A stretch of 64,000 nucleotides of DNA from Mycolicibacterium sp. 018/SC-01/001. GTDB lineage: Bacteria > Actinomycetota > Actinomycetes > Mycobacteriales > Mycobacteriaceae. The translations under genes were made by a program, and so were the position numbers. The DNA lies in the NCBI RefSeq assembly GCF_007096635.1, contig NZ_VKAA01000009.1:1-64000 (forward strand), given 5' to 3'. Below are positions 24,269 through 34,410 of the stretch, one piece after another. The notes under the pieces were generated by a model. It made no database searches, was not told the origin of the DNA, and worked only from the letters and a program-made list of their open reading frames with translations. Each line of letters starts with the position of its first letter. Position 1 is the first letter of the stretch.

Positions 24269-26185
24269 TCAGACCCGGGCGGGTTCCCCGCCGATCACCG
24301 CGAGTTCCCAATCGCCTTCACCCAGCAGCATCAATTCGCGGGTGTGGTGACGCCGCAGGCTGCTGCGATGGCTCACGCTGACCAAGATGGTGTCCGGCAG
24401 TGTGGTGCGGACGAGGTCGTACATCGTCAGTTCCAGTCCCTCGTCGAGCGCCGACGTGGACTCGTCGAGGAACACCGCCTTGGGGCGGGTCAGCAGGATG
24501 CGGGCAAAGGCGATTCGCTGTTGCTCACCGGGGGAGAGCACCTTCGCCCAGTCCTGGACCTCGTCGAGACGCTCGGCCAGATGGGGGAGGGCGACCTTTC
24601 CCAACGCCGCGCGCACCGCATCGTCGGCGATCGTGCCCTCCTTGTTCGGGTAGGACACCACGGCCCGCAGATCACCGAGCGGGACATAGGGCATCTGCGA
24701 CAAGAACATCGTCTCGTTCTCGTCGATCGGGTAGGTCAGGCGGCCCGACGTGAACGGCCACAGCTGGGCCAGGCTGCGCAGCAGTGTGGTCTTGCCTGTG
24801 CCGGATTCGCCGGTGATCATCAGGCACTCGCCCGGCTCCAGGCGAAGGTTCACGGGTTCGATGAGCTGTTTGCCGTCCGGAGTGCGGACCTCGACGTTCT
24901 CGAGCGTCACGTTCTGGCCGGTGCAGCCGGCGACGTCGAGGCGCGGCAGCGCCCGGCCCTGCTCGTCGGCCGTGACCAGACCGTCGAGACGGATGATCGC
25001 GGCGCGGTAGCCGGCGAACAGATCGTAGGCGTTGCGGAAGAACGACAGCCCGCCCTGGATCGCGCCGAACGCCGACGCGGACTGGTTCAGCGCGCCCAGC
25101 GGGATCTCCCCGGAGGCGAACCGCGGGAACTGCACGAGGTAGGGGAGCGGCACGATCAGCTGACCCATCGACCAGTTCCAGCCGTTGAACCGCAGCGACC
25201 GATTGACGTAGCGCCGGTAGTTGGTGACGACGGGGGCGAACAGCTTGCGCAGCCCGGTGCGTTCGGCGGCCTCACCGCGGTAGAACGCCACCGCCTCCGA
25301 CGCGTCCCGCAGCCGCACGAGTGCGTACCGGAACGCGGCGTTGTACTTCTCGTTGAGGAACGACAGGCCGATGATCGGGCGGCCGATCCAGAACGCGATG
25401 ATCGTGGCGAACAGCACATAGCCGATGGCGATCCAGAAGATGGCGTGCGGCAGCGTGATCCCGGCGAGGGTCAGGGGTCCCGACAGGTTCCACAGGATCA
25501 GGGTGAAGGAAATGACCGAGGTGACCGCCGAGATCGCGCCGAACAGCAGCGAGTTGCTCGAGCCGTAGTACGGCAGGTTGGGCTGCGGGCCGTTGGTGGC
25601 GGTGAAGATGTCGATGTCGGACTGGATGCGCTGATCCGGGTTGTCGATGGTCTCGTCGATGAAGCGGGCCCGGTAGTACGCGCGGCCGGTCAGCCAGTCG
25701 CCGGTCAGCCGATCGGTCAGCCAGGCGCGCCAGCGTAGGCAGAACCGCTGGAACAGGTACATGTCGAGCAGCAGCTGGGTGATCGACAGCGCCGCCAGGA
25801 TGCTGAAGATGAGGATGGTCGACCAGAAACCGTCGATGCCGGACTGCCTGACAGCCTCGTTGCCCGACGTCAAGCCCTGCACCACCACCTGGAAGGTCGT
25901 CAGCAGATCGTTGCTCTGATAGGTGAACAGCACGTCGAGGCGCACGTTGACCATCACCGATGCGAGCAGCACAGCCAGGAACAGCCAGACCTTGATGCTG
26001 TCGCGACCGGTGAAGTAGCCGCCCGTGATCCGCCAGAACTGCCGACCCCAGCTGGTGAACCTGCCGATGAGCAGCAGTACGACCACCGTGGCGATCGCCG
26101 CGATGGCCCAGGCCTTGGCGACCCACATCAGCGACGTCCACAGTTCGTTGCCCCAGTCCAGCGTCGGGGCGAACATTTCCTCCAT
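24269..26185 (-). CDS. bacA: BacA/SbmA-type ABC transporter (Rv1819c type), copy 1
   Basis: 638 aa from the ATG at 26185; an in-frame ATG at 26176 and a TTG at 26206 are alternatives. Membrane domain of about six helices with the SbmA_BacA signature ([26 protein letters not shown]), then a fused ATPase: Walker A TGESGTGKTTLL, signature [12 protein letters not shown], Walker [14 protein letters not shown], switch VSVSHR. Rv1819c imports vitamin B12 and hydrophilic peptides such as bleomycin; this protein is a close match. It is convergent with the Rv1817-like gene, leaving only 5 bp. Confidence 0.93.
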   Translation of the reverse strand: MEEMFAPTLDWGNELWTSLMWVAKAWAIAAIATVVVLLLIGRFTSWGRQFWRITGGYFTGRDSIKVWLFLAVLLASVMVNVRLDVLFTYQSNDLLTTFQVVVQGLTSGNEAVRQSGIDGFWSTILIFSILAALSITQLLLDMYLFQRFCLRWRAWLTDRLTGDWLTGRAYYRARFIDETIDNPDQRIQSDIDIFTATNGPQPNLPYYGSSNSLLFGAISAVTSVISFTLILWNLSGPLTLAGITLPHAIFWIAIGYVLFATIIAFWIGRPIIGLSFLNEKYNAAFRYALVRLRDASEAVAFYRGEAAERTGLRKLFAPVVTNYRRYVNRSLRFNGWNWSMGQLIVPLPYLVQFPRFASGEIPLGALNQSASAFGAIQGGLSFFRNAYDLFAGYRAAIIRLDGLVTADEQGRALPRLDVAGCTGQNVTLENVEVRTPDGKQLIEPVNLRLEPGECLMITGESGTGKTTLLRSLAQLWPFTSGRLTYPIDENETMFLSQMPYVPLGDLRAVVSYPNKEGTIADDAVRAALGKVALPHLAERLDEVQDWAKVLSPGEQQRIAFARILLTRPKAVFLDESTSALDEGLELTMYDLVRTTLPDTILVSVSHRSSLRRHHTRELMLLGEGDWELAVIGGEPARV

Positions 26186-26230
26186 CGGGGCAAGGTACCG
26201 CGCCAACCTGCACTCGTCGTGGCGGAGGCG

Positions 26231-28138
26231 TCAACCAGAGGAGGCGAGTCGTTCGAGCTGCCATTCGCCGTCGCCGACGAGGGACAGCCGGCGATCGTGC
26301 AACGGGTGCAGGGTGGCGCGGTGGCTGACGCTGACCACGATCGTGTCGGGCAGCCGCTCCCGCAGCAGCCGGTACAGCGTCTCCTCGAGCCCCTCGTCGA
26401 GCGCCGAGGTCGACTCGTCGAGGAACACCGCGCCGGGCCGGGCCAGCAGCACCCGCGCGAAGGCGATGCGCTGCTGTTCGCCGACCGAGAGCACCTTGGC
26501 CCAGTCCTGTACCTCGGCCAGGCGAATCATCAAGTGCGGCAATGCCACATCGCGAAGCGCCGCCTGCATCGCGGTGTCGTCGTGCGCGTCGGGTGGCTGG
26601 GGATACGCCACCGCTGTTCGCAGATCGCCCAGCGGCAGATAGGGCAGCTGGGGAACGAACATCGCCCCGTCACGCCCCCCGGGCAGCAGCACCTCGCCCG
26701 AGGCGTACGGCCACACCCCGGCCAGGCTGGCCAGTAGCAGCGACTTCCCGATGCCCGACGCGCCCGTGACGACGAGTGACTCACCGGCCTGAAGCGCCAG
26801 GTCGAGCGGGTGCAGCAGCGGGCTGCCGTCGGGGCGGCGCACGGCGACCTCCGACACCTCGAGCCGCCCGTCGGGGGATTCCGCCGGCCGGATCGGGCTG
26901 AACCTGCCCGCCCGCGCGTTCTGGTCGGCCAGCCCGTCGAGCCGGATGATCGCCGCGCGGTAGCTGGCGAACTGGTCGTAGGCATTGCGGAAGAACGACA
27001 GGTTGTCGTGGATCGCGCTGAAGGCGTTCGACGACTGCCACACCCCGCCGAACGAGATGCGCTGGGCGAACAGGCCCTGGGCCTGTACCAGCCACGGCAG
27101 CGGGTTGATGGCCTGGCTCATCGACACGTTCCAGCCGAAGAACACCATCATCCGGGTCAGCCAGTGGCCGTAGTTCTCCATCACCGCATCGAGGCGCCGG
27201 CGCAGCACGGTGCGCTCCGCGGCTTCGCCCCGGTAGAGCCCGATCGCGGCCCCGCCGTCGCGCACGCGCACCAGCGCATACCGGAACCCCGCGTTGCGCA
27301 GCTCGTTCAGATAGCTGAGCCGGATCAGCGGCCGCCCGATCGCGAACGCGACCACGGTGGCCACCAGCACGTAGACCAGCACGATCCAGAACAGGGCGCG
27401 CTGCAGCGTCAGGCCGCCCACGGTCAGCGGCTCGGAGAGCTGCCACAGGATCAGGCCGAACGACAGCACCGACAGCACCGCCTCCACCGCGCCGAACAGC
27501 AGCGTGTTGCCCGAGGTGAAGATCGGATTGTTGGTGTCCCCGCCGACTCCGGTGGTGAACACGTCGATGTCCTGCTGGATGCGCTGGTCGGGGTTGTCGA
27601 TGGGGCGCGGACCGAACTGGGCGCGGTAGTAGGCCAGATCTCCGAGCCAGCCGTCGATGAATCGGTGGCTCAGCCAGATCCGCCAGCGCATGATGAACCG
27701 CTGCGTCAGGTACATGTCGAGGAGCAGGCGGACGATGTAGCAGCCGGCGAGCACGGCGAACACCACCATCGTCGCCCAGAACCCCGAGACGCCGCTGGCC
27801 CGGTCCGGACCCGACGAGAACGCGATCTGCAATGCCGTGAACAGGTCGTTGACGTAGTAGGTGAGCAGCACGCTGATGCGGACCGAGACGATCACCGACA
27901 CCAGCAGCAGCGCCAGCCAGGCCCACACCCGGACACTGTCGCGGCCGGTGAAATACGCGCCCGTGACACGCCAGAACTGCCGCCCCCACTCGGTGAACCG
28001 GCCGAGCACGACGAGCACCACGGCCAGGCACACCGCACTCACCACGAACGCGATGCCGACCCAGATCGCCGACGACAGCCATTCGCGGCTCCAGTCCAGC
28101 GTCGGGGCGAACGTCTGCCCGAACGTCTCGGTGTCCAC
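26231..28138 (-). CDS. BacA/SbmA-type ABC transporter, copy 2 (paralogue)
   Basis: 635 aa from a GTG at 28138. Same architecture as its downstream neighbour: SbmA_BacA membrane domain ([15 protein letters not shown]) and a fused ATPase with Walker [13 protein letters not shown], signature [12 protein letters not shown], Walker [13 protein letters not shown]. It differs from copy 1 by Ser for Thr in Walker A, LSVGE for LSPGE, and a changed periplasmic stretch ([11 protein letters not shown]). The two genes are 45 bp apart and probably form an operon. It is divergent from secA2. M. tuberculosis has one copy (Rv1819c), so this looks like a tandem duplication. Confidence 0.9.
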   Translation of the reverse strand: MDTETFGQTFAPTLDWSREWLSSAIWVGIAFVVSAVCLAVVLVVLGRFTEWGRQFWRVTGAYFTGRDSVRVWAWLALLLVSVIVSVRISVLLTYYVNDLFTALQIAFSSGPDRASGVSGFWATMVVFAVLAGCYIVRLLLDMYLTQRFIMRWRIWLSHRFIDGWLGDLAYYRAQFGPRPIDNPDQRIQQDIDVFTTGVGGDTNNPIFTSGNTLLFGAVEAVLSVLSFGLILWQLSEPLTVGGLTLQRALFWIVLVYVLVATVVAFAIGRPLIRLSYLNELRNAGFRYALVRVRDGGAAIGLYRGEAAERTVLRRRLDAVMENYGHWLTRMMVFFGWNVSMSQAINPLPWLVQAQGLFAQRISFGGVWQSSNAFSAIHDNLSFFRNAYDQFASYRAAIIRLDGLADQNARAGRFSPIRPAESPDGRLEVSEVAVRRPDGSPLLHPLDLALQAGESLVVTGASGIGKSLLLASLAGVWPYASGEVLLPGGRDGAMFVPQLPYLPLGDLRTAVAYPQPPDAHDDTAMQAALRDVALPHLMIRLAEVQDWAKVLSVGEQQRIAFARVLLARPGAVFLDESTSALDEGLEETLYRLLRERLPDTIVVSVSHRATLHPLHDRRLSLVGDGEWQLERLASSG

Positions 28139-28268
28139 GCGGCGCACCCCCCTCACGCACGGCCCGGTCTGCGGCGAAGTTACCGCAGGAGCATCCCTTC
28201 GAGGGGGACGTGGACACCGCCGCCGCGAATGTCGCGTGGCAGTCCTGCTGACCGCCGGCCGGCCCGCG

Positions 28269-28274
28269 TACCGT
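28269..28274 (+). promoter_or_regulatory. -10 element (TACCGT) of secA2
   Basis: TACCGT fits TANNNT and ends 6 bp before the GTG at 28281. It supports a leaderless secA2 transcript and the choice of that GTG. Confidence 0.4.
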
Positions 28275-28280
28275 GATCGT

Positions 28281-30665
28281 GTGGCACGCAGCTCATCGAC
28301 ATCCTCGACCGCAACGTCGACCGCAACACCGGCCAAGAAGCAGAGCGGGCGCCTGTCCGGGCGCTTCTGGAAAATGCTCGGGGCCAGCACCGACCGCAAT
28401 CAGAGCCGGTCGATGGAGCAGGTCCGGGCGGCCGCCGACTTCGACGCCAAGGCCGCCGACCTCGACGACGAGAAGCTGACCAAGGCCGCGACCCTGCTGC
28501 AGCTCGAGGACCTGGCGGATTCGGCCGACATCCCGCAGTTCCTCGCGATCGCGCGCGAGGCCTCCGAACGCACCACCGGCCTGCGCGCCTTCGACGTCCA
28601 GCTGCTCGGTGCGCAGCGGATGCTCGCCGGCGACGTCGTCGAGATGGCCACCGGTGAAGGCAAGACGCTCTCGGGCGCGATCGCCGCCGCCGGGTACGCA
28701 CTCGCCGGCCGCAGCGTGCACGTGATCACGATCAACGACTACCTGGCCCGCCGCGACGCCGAATGGATGGCGCCGCTGATCGAGGCCATGGGCCTCACCG
28801 TCGGCTGGATCACCGCCGACTCGACAGCGGAGGAACGTCGCGCCGCCTACCAGTGCAACGTCACCTACGCCTCGGTCAACGAGATCGGCTTCGACGTGCT
28901 GCGCGACCAGCTGGTCACCGACGTCGCCGACCTCGTGTCACCGAACCCCGACGTCGCGCTGATCGACGAAGCCGACTCCGTCCTCGTCGACGAGGCGCTC
29001 GTGCCGCTGGTGCTGGCCGGCACCAGCCACCGCGAGTCCCCGCGCCTGGACCTGATCCGATACGTCGGCGAGCTCGTCGACGGCGTCGACTGGGCCACCG
29101 ACGCCGAAGGCCGCAACGTCCACCTCACCGAATCCGGCGCCCAGAAGATCGAGGCCAAGCTCGGCGGCATCGACCTGTACTCCGAGGAGCACGTCGCCAC
29201 CACGCTCACCGAGATCAACGTCGCGCTGCACGCCCACGTGCTGCTGCAGCGCGACGTGCACTACATCGTCCGCGACAACGCCGTGCACCTGATCAACGCC
29301 TCGCGCGGCCGCATCGCGACGCTGCAGCGCTGGCCCGACGGGTTGCAGGCCGCCGTCGAGGCCAAGGAGGGCATCGAGACCACCGAGACCGGCGAGGTGC
29401 TCGACACCATCACGGTGCAGGCGCTGATCAACCGCTATCCGACGGTGTGCGGGATGACCGGTACCGCGCTGGCCGCCGGCGAACAGCTGCGCCAGTTCTA
29501 CAAGCTCGGCGTATCGCCGATCCCGCCGAACACCCCGAACATCCGCGAGGACGAACCGGACCGCGTGTACGTCACCGCCGCGGCGCGCAACGACGCGGTG
29601 CTGGAACACATCACCGAGATCCACGAGAGCGGCCAGCCGATCCTGGTCGGCACCCGCGACGTCGCCGAATCCGAGGAACTGCACCGGCGGCTGGTCAAGG
29701 CCGGCATCCCCGCGGTCGTCCTGAACGCCAAGAACGACGAGGAAGAGGCGGGCGTCATCGCCGAGGCCGGCCAGCTCGGTGCGGTCACCGTGTCGACGCA
29801 GATGGCCGGCCGCGGCACCGACATCCGGCTGGGAGGCTCGGACGTAGACGACCACGACGCCAAGAAAAGCCGGGTGGCCGAACTCGGCGGCCTCCACGTC
29901 ATCGGCACGGGCCGCCACCACACCGAGCGCCTGGACAACCAGCTGCGAGGGCGCGCCGGGCGCCAGGGCGACCCCGGCTCGACGGTGTTCTTCTCCAGCT
30001 GGGAGGACGACGTGGTGGTCTCGCACCTCGACGCCGGCAAGCTGCCGCTGGACTGCGACGACGACGGCAAGGTCCTCAGCCCCAAGGCCGCGACGTTGCT
30101 CGAACACGCCCAGCGCGTCGCCGAGGGTCGACTGCTCGACGTGCACGCCAACACGTGGCGCTACAACCAGCTGATCGCCCAGCAGCGCGCGATCCTGGTC
30201 GAACGCCGAGATGCGTTGCTGCGCACCGAGACTGCGCGCGAGGAGCTGGCGGCCCTGTCGCCCGAGCGATACGCCGAGCTGCTCGAGCAACTCGGTGAGG
30301 GCGGCGAGGAGAAGCTGACGAGGATCTGCCGGCTGATCATGCTCTACCACCTCGACCGCGGCTGGGCCGATCACCTGGCCTACCTGGCCGACATCCGGGA
30401 GAGCATCCACCTGCGGGCCCTGGGCCGGCAGAACCCGCTCGACGAGTTCCACCGCCTCGCCGTCGACGCGTTCGGCTCGCTGGCCGCCGACGCGATCGAG
30501 GCCGCGCAGCAGACCTTCGACACCGCGCCCTCGATCGAAGACGAACCCGGGGTGGATCTGTCCAAGCTGGCGCGCCCGACCTCGACGTGGACCTACATGG
30601 TGCACGACAACCCGCTCAACGACGACACCCTGTCGGCGCTGAGCCTGCCCGGGGTGTTCCGCTAG
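28281..30665 (+). CDS. secA2: accessory preprotein translocase ATPase SecA2
   Basis: 794 aa from a GTG at 28281; M. tuberculosis SecA2 has 808. Walker [12 protein letters not shown] (residues 122-132), DEAD-type box LIDEADSV (D229-D232), the preprotein-crosslinking region, and the helicase motif [12 protein letters not shown]. The C-terminus stops at [11 protein letters not shown] without the zinc-binding tail of SecA1, as in all mycobacterial SecA2. It powers export of a subset of proteins with SecYEG. The N-terminal 20 residues are Ser/Thr/Ala-rich and differ from the M. tuberculosis form. M. tuberculosis has ilvG between Rv1819c and secA2; it is absent here. Confidence 0.97.
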   Translation: MARSSSTSSTATSTATPAKKQSGRLSGRFWKMLGASTDRNQSRSMEQVRAAADFDAKAADLDDEKLTKAATLLQLEDLADSADIPQFLAIAREASERTTGLRAFDVQLLGAQRMLAGDVVEMATGEGKTLSGAIAAAGYALAGRSVHVITINDYLARRDAEWMAPLIEAMGLTVGWITADSTAEERRAAYQCNVTYASVNEIGFDVLRDQLVTDVADLVSPNPDVALIDEADSVLVDEALVPLVLAGTSHRESPRLDLIRYVGELVDGVDWATDAEGRNVHLTESGAQKIEAKLGGIDLYSEEHVATTLTEINVALHAHVLLQRDVHYIVRDNAVHLINASRGRIATLQRWPDGLQAAVEAKEGIETTETGEVLDTITVQALINRYPTVCGMTGTALAAGEQLRQFYKLGVSPIPPNTPNIREDEPDRVYVTAAARNDAVLEHITEIHESGQPILVGTRDVAESEELHRRLVKAGIPAVVLNAKNDEEEAGVIAEAGQLGAVTVSTQMAGRGTDIRLGGSDVDDHDAKKSRVAELGGLHVIGTGRHHTERLDNQLRGRAGRQGDPGSTVFFSSWEDDVVVSHLDAGKLPLDCDDDGKVLSPKAATLLEHAQRVAEGRLLDVHANTWRYNQLIAQQRAILVERRDALLRTETAREELAALSPERYAELLEQLGEGGEEKLTRICRLIMLYHLDRGWADHLAYLADIRESIHLRALGRQNPLDEFHRLAVDAFGSLAADAIEAAQQTFDTAPSIEDEPGVDLSKLARPTSTWTYMVHDNPLNDDTLSALSLPGVFR

Positions 30666-30668
30666 GTT
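30663..30668 (+). promoter_or_regulatory. -10 element (TAGGTT) of pgsA2
   Basis: TAGGTT overlaps the secA2 stop and ends 6 bp before the ATG at 30675, the spacing of a leaderless promoter. pgsA2 could thus be expressed independently of secA2. Confidence 0.4.
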
Positions 30669-30674
30669 CTACGC

Positions 30675-31310
30675 ATGGCTCGCGGGTCCGAACCGGGGGA
30701 CACCCCGCTACCGCCCGACCGGGTGCTGACGATCCCGAACGTGTTGTCGGTGCTGCGGCTCGTCCTGGTTCCGGTGTTCCTGGTGCTGCTGCTTGTCGCC
30801 CACCAGACCGGCTGGGCGGTGGCGGTGCTGATGTTCAGCGGCGCGTCGGACTGGGCCGACGGGAAGATCGCCCGGCTGTTCGACAACCAGTCCTCGCGGC
30901 TGGGCGCGCTGCTGGACCCGGCCGTCGACCGCATCTACATGGTCGTCATCCCGGTCGCGCTGGCGCTGGCCGGTGTCGTGCCGTGGTGGCTGGTGATCAC
31001 CCTGCTGGGCCGCGACCTGGTGCTGGCGACGACGCTGCCGCTGTTGCGCAGCCGCGGACTGACCGCGCTGCCGGTCACCTACATCGGCAAGGCGGCGACG
31101 TTCGCGCTGATGTCCGGTCTGCCGCTGGTGCTGCTCGGGCAGGGCGACGCACCGTGGCAGCCGCCGGTGCTGGCGTTCGGGTGGGGATTCGTCATCTGGG
31201 GCACCGCGATGTACCTGTGGTCGGGCGTGCTCTACCTGATCCAGGTCGGCATGGTCGCGCGGTCACTGCCCCGCGCGAGGTTCGGGGGGACCGGGGTGCG
31301 GGCGCCGTGA
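30675..31310 (+). CDS. pgsA2: CDP-alcohol phosphatidyltransferase PgsA2
   Basis: 211 aa with about six transmembrane helices. The CDP-alcohol motif D-x2-DG-x2-AR-x8-G-x3-D-x3-D is complete in [11 protein letters not shown]...[12 protein letters not shown] (residues ~59-84). Orthologous in place to Rv1822 between secA2 and Rv1823. It uses CDP-diacylglycerol to make a phospholipid head group (cardiolipin or phosphatidylglycerophosphate has been proposed) in the inner membrane. It overlaps the next gene by 4 nt. Confidence 0.94.
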   Translation: MARGSEPGDTPLPPDRVLTIPNVLSVLRLVLVPVFLVLLLVAHQTGWAVAVLMFSGASDWADGKIARLFDNQSSRLGALLDPAVDRIYMVVIPVALALAGVVPWWLVITLLGRDLVLATTLPLLRSRGLTALPVTYIGKAATFALMSGLPLVLLGQGDAPWQPPVLAFGWGFVIWGTAMYLWSGVLYLIQVGMVARSLPRARFGGTGVRAP

Positions 31311-32185
31311 CGCAGCTGGGCGGCTTCGACCCGGCGTCCGGACGCAACGCGCACCGGGCGGGAGCGCCGACGCTGATCCCGGTGCCGTCGCTGTTGCGCT
31401 CGCTGCTCTCCGAGCACCTCGATCCGGGATACGCCGCAGCCGCCCGGTCGCCGCGCTCGCGCACCGGCTGGCTGTGGCAGGTGGCCGCCGCAGCGCTGGT
31501 CGCGGCGGTGTTCGCACTGGCCTGGTCCCAGGCGCGGGCGACGGAGCCCGGCGTACGCGAATCCCAACAGGTGCTGGTGACCAGCGTGCGCGCCGCCGAA
31601 ACCGCCACCCGTGAGCTGACAGCGCAGCGCAACGGCCTGGCCGCCGACGCCGACGCGCTGCGACGCAGCCGACTCGCCGGCGACGCGACCGGCCGGCAGC
31701 TGCTGAGCGAACTCGACCAGGCCGGCTTCGCCGCGGCCGCCACGCCGGTGATCGGACCCGGTCTGACCGTCACCGTCACCGACCCGGGCGTCACGCGGGA
31801 TCTGACCGACGTGTCGAAGCAACGCGTCGAAGGCAGCAGGCAGGTGATCCTCGACCGCGACCTGCAGCTGGTAGTGAACTCGCTGTGGCTCGCCGGGGCC
31901 GAAGGGATCTCGGTCGGCGGCGTCCGCATCGGGCCCAACGTGACGATCCGACAGGCGGGCGGCGGCATCCTGGTCGACAATCAGCCCATCACGAGCCCCT
32001 ACACCGTCGTCGCCGTCGGCCCGCCGCACGCCATGGCCGACGCCTTCGACCGCAGCTCCGGTCTGCAGCGCCTGCGGCTGCTCGAGACCTCCTACGGCGT
32101 CGGCGTGACCGTGACCTCCGGCGACGGCCTCACCCTGCCGGCCGGCTCGGTGCGCGACCTCAACTTCGCCAGAGGACTGCAGTGA
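31307..32185 (+). CDS. DUF881 membrane-anchored protein (Rv1823 type)
   Basis: 292 aa from a GTG at 31307 (GTGA overlap with pgsA2). A cytoplasmic N-terminus (~65 residues) is followed by one transmembrane helix ([19 protein letters not shown]), a coiled-coil-like stretch ([20 protein letters not shown]), and the extracytoplasmic DUF881 domain ([43 protein letters not shown]). DUF881 proteins accompany cell-division and envelope genes in actinobacteria; role unknown. A second DUF881 protein is encoded at 32516. Confidence 0.9.
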   Translation: MTQLGGFDPASGRNAHRAGAPTLIPVPSLLRSLLSEHLDPGYAAAARSPRSRTGWLWQVAAAALVAAVFALAWSQARATEPGVRESQQVLVTSVRAAETATRELTAQRNGLAADADALRRSRLAGDATGRQLLSELDQAGFAAAATPVIGPGLTVTVTDPGVTRDLTDVSKQRVEGSRQVILDRDLQLVVNSLWLAGAEGISVGGVRIGPNVTIRQAGGGILVDNQPITSPYTVVAVGPPHAMADAFDRSSGLQRLRLLETSYGVGVTVTSGDGLTLPAGSVRDLNFARGLQ

Positions 32186-32514
32186 TTGGAATCGTCGCCC
32201 TGGTCATCGGCATCGTGATCGGTGTCGTGTTCCACCCCAGCGTTCCCGAGGTGATCCAGCCCTACCTGCCGATCGCCGTCGTCGCCGCACTCGACGCCGT
32301 CTTCGGCGGGTTGCGGGCCTACCTGGAGAACATCTTCGACGCCAAGGTGTTCGTCGTGTCGTTCGTGTTCAACGTGCTGGTGGCGGCCCTGATCGTCTAC
32401 GTCGGCGACCAGCTCGGCGTCGGCACCCAGCTGTCCACGGCCATCATCGTCGTGCTCGGCATCCGGATCTTCGGCAACGCCGCCGCGCTGCGGCGCAGGC
32501 TGTTCGGAGCCTGA
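32182..32514 (+). CDS. sbp: small basic protein Sbp (DUF1290, Rv1824 type)
   Basis: 110 aa from a GTG at 32182 (4-nt overlap). Three hydrophobic helices ([46 protein letters not shown]) and a basic C-terminus ([10 protein letters not shown]). It is the DUF1290 protein found beside division genes in Gram-positive bacteria and between the two DUF881 genes in mycobacteria. Function unknown; membrane located. Confidence 0.92.
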   Translation: MIGIVALVIGIVIGVVFHPSVPEVIQPYLPIAVVAALDAVFGGLRAYLENIFDAKVFVVSFVFNVLVAALIVYVGDQLGVGTQLSTAIIVVLGIRIFGNAAALRRRLFGA

Positions 32515-32515
32515 C

Positions 32516-33313
32516 GTGGCCGACTCCGCGCCATCCGAGGAGAACCCGGCCGCCGAGCATCACGGCCGCCACGAGATGCCGCCGCCGGACCATGAATCCC
32601 CGATCGATCGGCTGCGGCGCGGCCCCCGCGGCGGGGTGTTCGGGGTGCTGGCGATCCTGCTGTGCCTGGTCCTCGGCATCGCGATCGCCACCCAGGTGCG
32701 CCAGACCGACTCCGGCGACGCGCTGGACACCGCCCGGCCCGCCGACCTGCTGGTGCTGCTGGACTCCCTGCAGCAGCGCGAGGCCGCACTGAACTCGGAG
32801 GTCGCCGACCTGCAGCGCACGCTGTCGCAACTGCAGGCCTCCGGCAACAGCGACCAAGCGGCCATCGAGAGTGCCCGCGCCCGGCTGGCCGCCCTGTCGA
32901 TCCTGATCGGCACGGTGCCCGCGACGGGACCGGGCGTCACGCTGACCATCGCCGACCCGTCGTCGGGGGTGGCCGCCGAAGCCATGCTCGACGTCATCAA
33001 CGAGCTGCGGGCCGCCGGCGCCGAGGCGATGGAGATCCGGGGCGGGCAGGACGTGGTGCGGGTGGGCGTCGACACCTGGGTGGTCGGCCCGCCCGGCGCG
33101 CTGGTGGTCGACTCGACCACCCTGTCCGCGCCGTATTCGATTGTCGCCATTGGGGATCCGCCCACCTTGGCCGCCGCGATGAACATCCCGGGCGGCGCCA
33201 TGGACAGCATCGAACGCGTCGGCGGATCGATGGTGGTACAACAGTCCGACCGGGTCGACGTGACCGCCTTGCGGCAACCGAAACCCCGCCAATACGCTCA
33301 GCCCGTCAAGTGA
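32516..33313 (+). CDS. DUF881 membrane-anchored protein (Rv1825 type)
   Basis: 265 aa from a GTG at 32516, one base after the sbp stop. Acidic N-terminus, transmembrane helix VFGVLAILLCLVLGIAIATQ near residue 40-60, coiled-coil stretch (LLDSLQQREAALNSEVADLQ), and a DUF881 domain (GPGVTLTIADPSSG, INELRAAGAEAMEIRGG, LSAPYSIVAIGDP). Paralogous to the protein encoded at 31307 and likely its partner. Confidence 0.92.
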   Translation: MADSAPSEENPAAEHHGRHEMPPPDHESPIDRLRRGPRGGVFGVLAILLCLVLGIAIATQVRQTDSGDALDTARPADLLVLLDSLQQREAALNSEVADLQRTLSQLQASGNSDQAAIESARARLAALSILIGTVPATGPGVTLTIADPSSGVAAEAMLDVINELRAAGAEAMEIRGGQDVVRVGVDTWVVGPPGALVVDSTTLSAPYSIVAIGDPPTLAAAMNIPGGAMDSIERVGGSMVVQQSDRVDVTALRQPKPRQYAQPVK

Positions 33314-33333
33314 CGTGACCAGTCGGGTCACGT
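33313..33333. promoter_or_regulatory. 21-bp palindrome between Rv1825-like gene and gcvH
   Basis: Perfect 8-bp arms ACGTGACC and GGTCACGT with a 5-bp centre, beginning at the last base of the DUF881 stop and 30 bp before gcvH. It can form a hairpin (no U-tract) or serve as a dimeric repressor or activator site for gcvH. Confidence 0.5.
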
Positions 33334-33363
33334 GAGCCCCAGAACGAGGAGCCGAGGAACACA

Positions 33364-33759
33364 GTGACCGAGATCCCCGCCGACCTGTCCTACACCGAAG
33401 AGCACGAGTGGGTGGCGAAGACGGGCGACGACACGGTGCGCGTCGGCATCACCGACTTCGCGCAGTCCGCGCTCGGCGACGTGGTGTTCGTCCAGCTGCC
33501 CGACGTCGGCGCCGAGATCACCGCGGGGGAGTCGTTCGGCGAGGTCGAGTCCACCAAGTCGGTGTCGGACCTCTACGCGCCTGTCACTGCGAAAGTCGTT
33601 GCCGTCAACACCGATCTGGACGGCGATCCGCAGCTCGTCAACTCCGACCCCTACGGCGGCGGCTGGCTGGTGGAACTCCAGGCCGACAGCGCGGCCCTGG
33701 CGGACGCGCTGGGCGCGCTTCTCGACGCGGAGGCCTACCGCGCCCACGTGACCGATTGA
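33364..33759 (+). CDS. gcvH: glycine cleavage system H protein
   Basis: 131 aa from a GTG at 33364, GAGGAGCCGAGGAA upstream. The lipoylation site is in [13 protein letters not shown] (Lys65), with the flanking YTEEHEWV and [12 protein letters not shown] regions of all H proteins. It carries the aminomethyl group between P, T and L proteins. Unlike gcvP 3 kb downstream, it has no visible riboswitch. Confidence 0.97.
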   Translation: MTEIPADLSYTEEHEWVAKTGDDTVRVGITDFAQSALGDVVFVQLPDVGAEITAGESFGEVESTKSVSDLYAPVTAKVVAVNTDLDGDPQLVNSDPYGGGWLVELQADSAALADALGALLDAEAYRAHVTD

Positions 33760-33766
33760 GGGTTGT

Positions 33767-33772
33767 TAGGGT
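33767..33772 (+). promoter_or_regulatory. -10 element (TAGGGT) upstream of garA
   Basis: TAGGGT fits TANNNT and lies just after the gcvH stop. A transcript from here would carry an untranslated leader of about 125 nt before the garA GTG. Confidence 0.35.
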
Positions 33773-33905
33773 CGCAGTCGACCAATGAGCGGATCCGGCC
33801 GTGGTGGACCCAACGGGGTCTGCTGCGCGGTACGGTCGACACCAGCGGCGAGACAGCTGGAGGTCCCGGCCGGAGATTGCCACAGCAGCCAGTGAGGAGC
33901 AGCGG

Positions 33906-34376
33906 GTGACGGAAAAAGACTTCACTTCGGGGGCCGACTCTGACGAAGTCACCGTGGAAACGACTTCGGTGTTCCGCGCCGACTTCCTCAACGAGTTGGA
34001 CGCACCGCCCGCCGCGGGCGGCGAGAGTGCGGTCTCCGGGGTCGAGGGTCTGCCCGTCGGGTCGGCCCTGCTGGTGGTCAAGCGCGGACCCAACGCCGGG
34101 TCCCGCTTCCTGCTCGACCAGCCGACCACCTCGGCCGGCCGCCACCCCGACAGCGACATCTTCCTCGACGACGTGACCGTGAGCCGCCGGCACGCGGAGT
34201 TCCGCCTCGAGAGCGGTGAGTTCCAGGTCGTCGACGTCGGCAGCCTCAACGGCACCTACGTCAACCGCGAGCCCGTCGACTCGGCCGTGCTGGCCAACGG
34301 TGACGAGGTCCAGATCGGCAAGTTCCGTTTGGTCTTTCTGACCGGCCCCAAGGGCGCTGACGGCAGCCCGGACTGA
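33906..34376 (+). CDS. garA: FHA-domain metabolic regulator GarA (OdhI)
   Basis: 156 aa from a GTG at 33906 (GAGGAG upstream). The regulatory phosphosite motif VETTSVF (Thr19/Thr20) is intact and is the known target of PknG/PknB-type kinases. FHA domain residues ~77-125: GRHPDSDIFLDD, SRRHAEF, GSLNGTYVN. Unphosphorylated GarA binds and adjusts 2-oxoglutarate decarboxylase and glutamate dehydrogenase or synthase. Cytoplasmic. Confidence 0.97.
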   Translation: MTEKDFTSGADSDEVTVETTSVFRADFLNELDAPPAAGGESAVSGVEGLPVGSALLVVKRGPNAGSRFLLDQPTTSAGRHPDSDIFLDDVTVSRRHAEFRLESGEFQVVDVGSLNGTYVNREPVDSAVLANGDEVQIGKFRLVFLTGPKGADGSPD

Positions 34377-34410
34377 CCCGGACTGACCTCCTCGATCGCG
34401 GCGACCAGCG

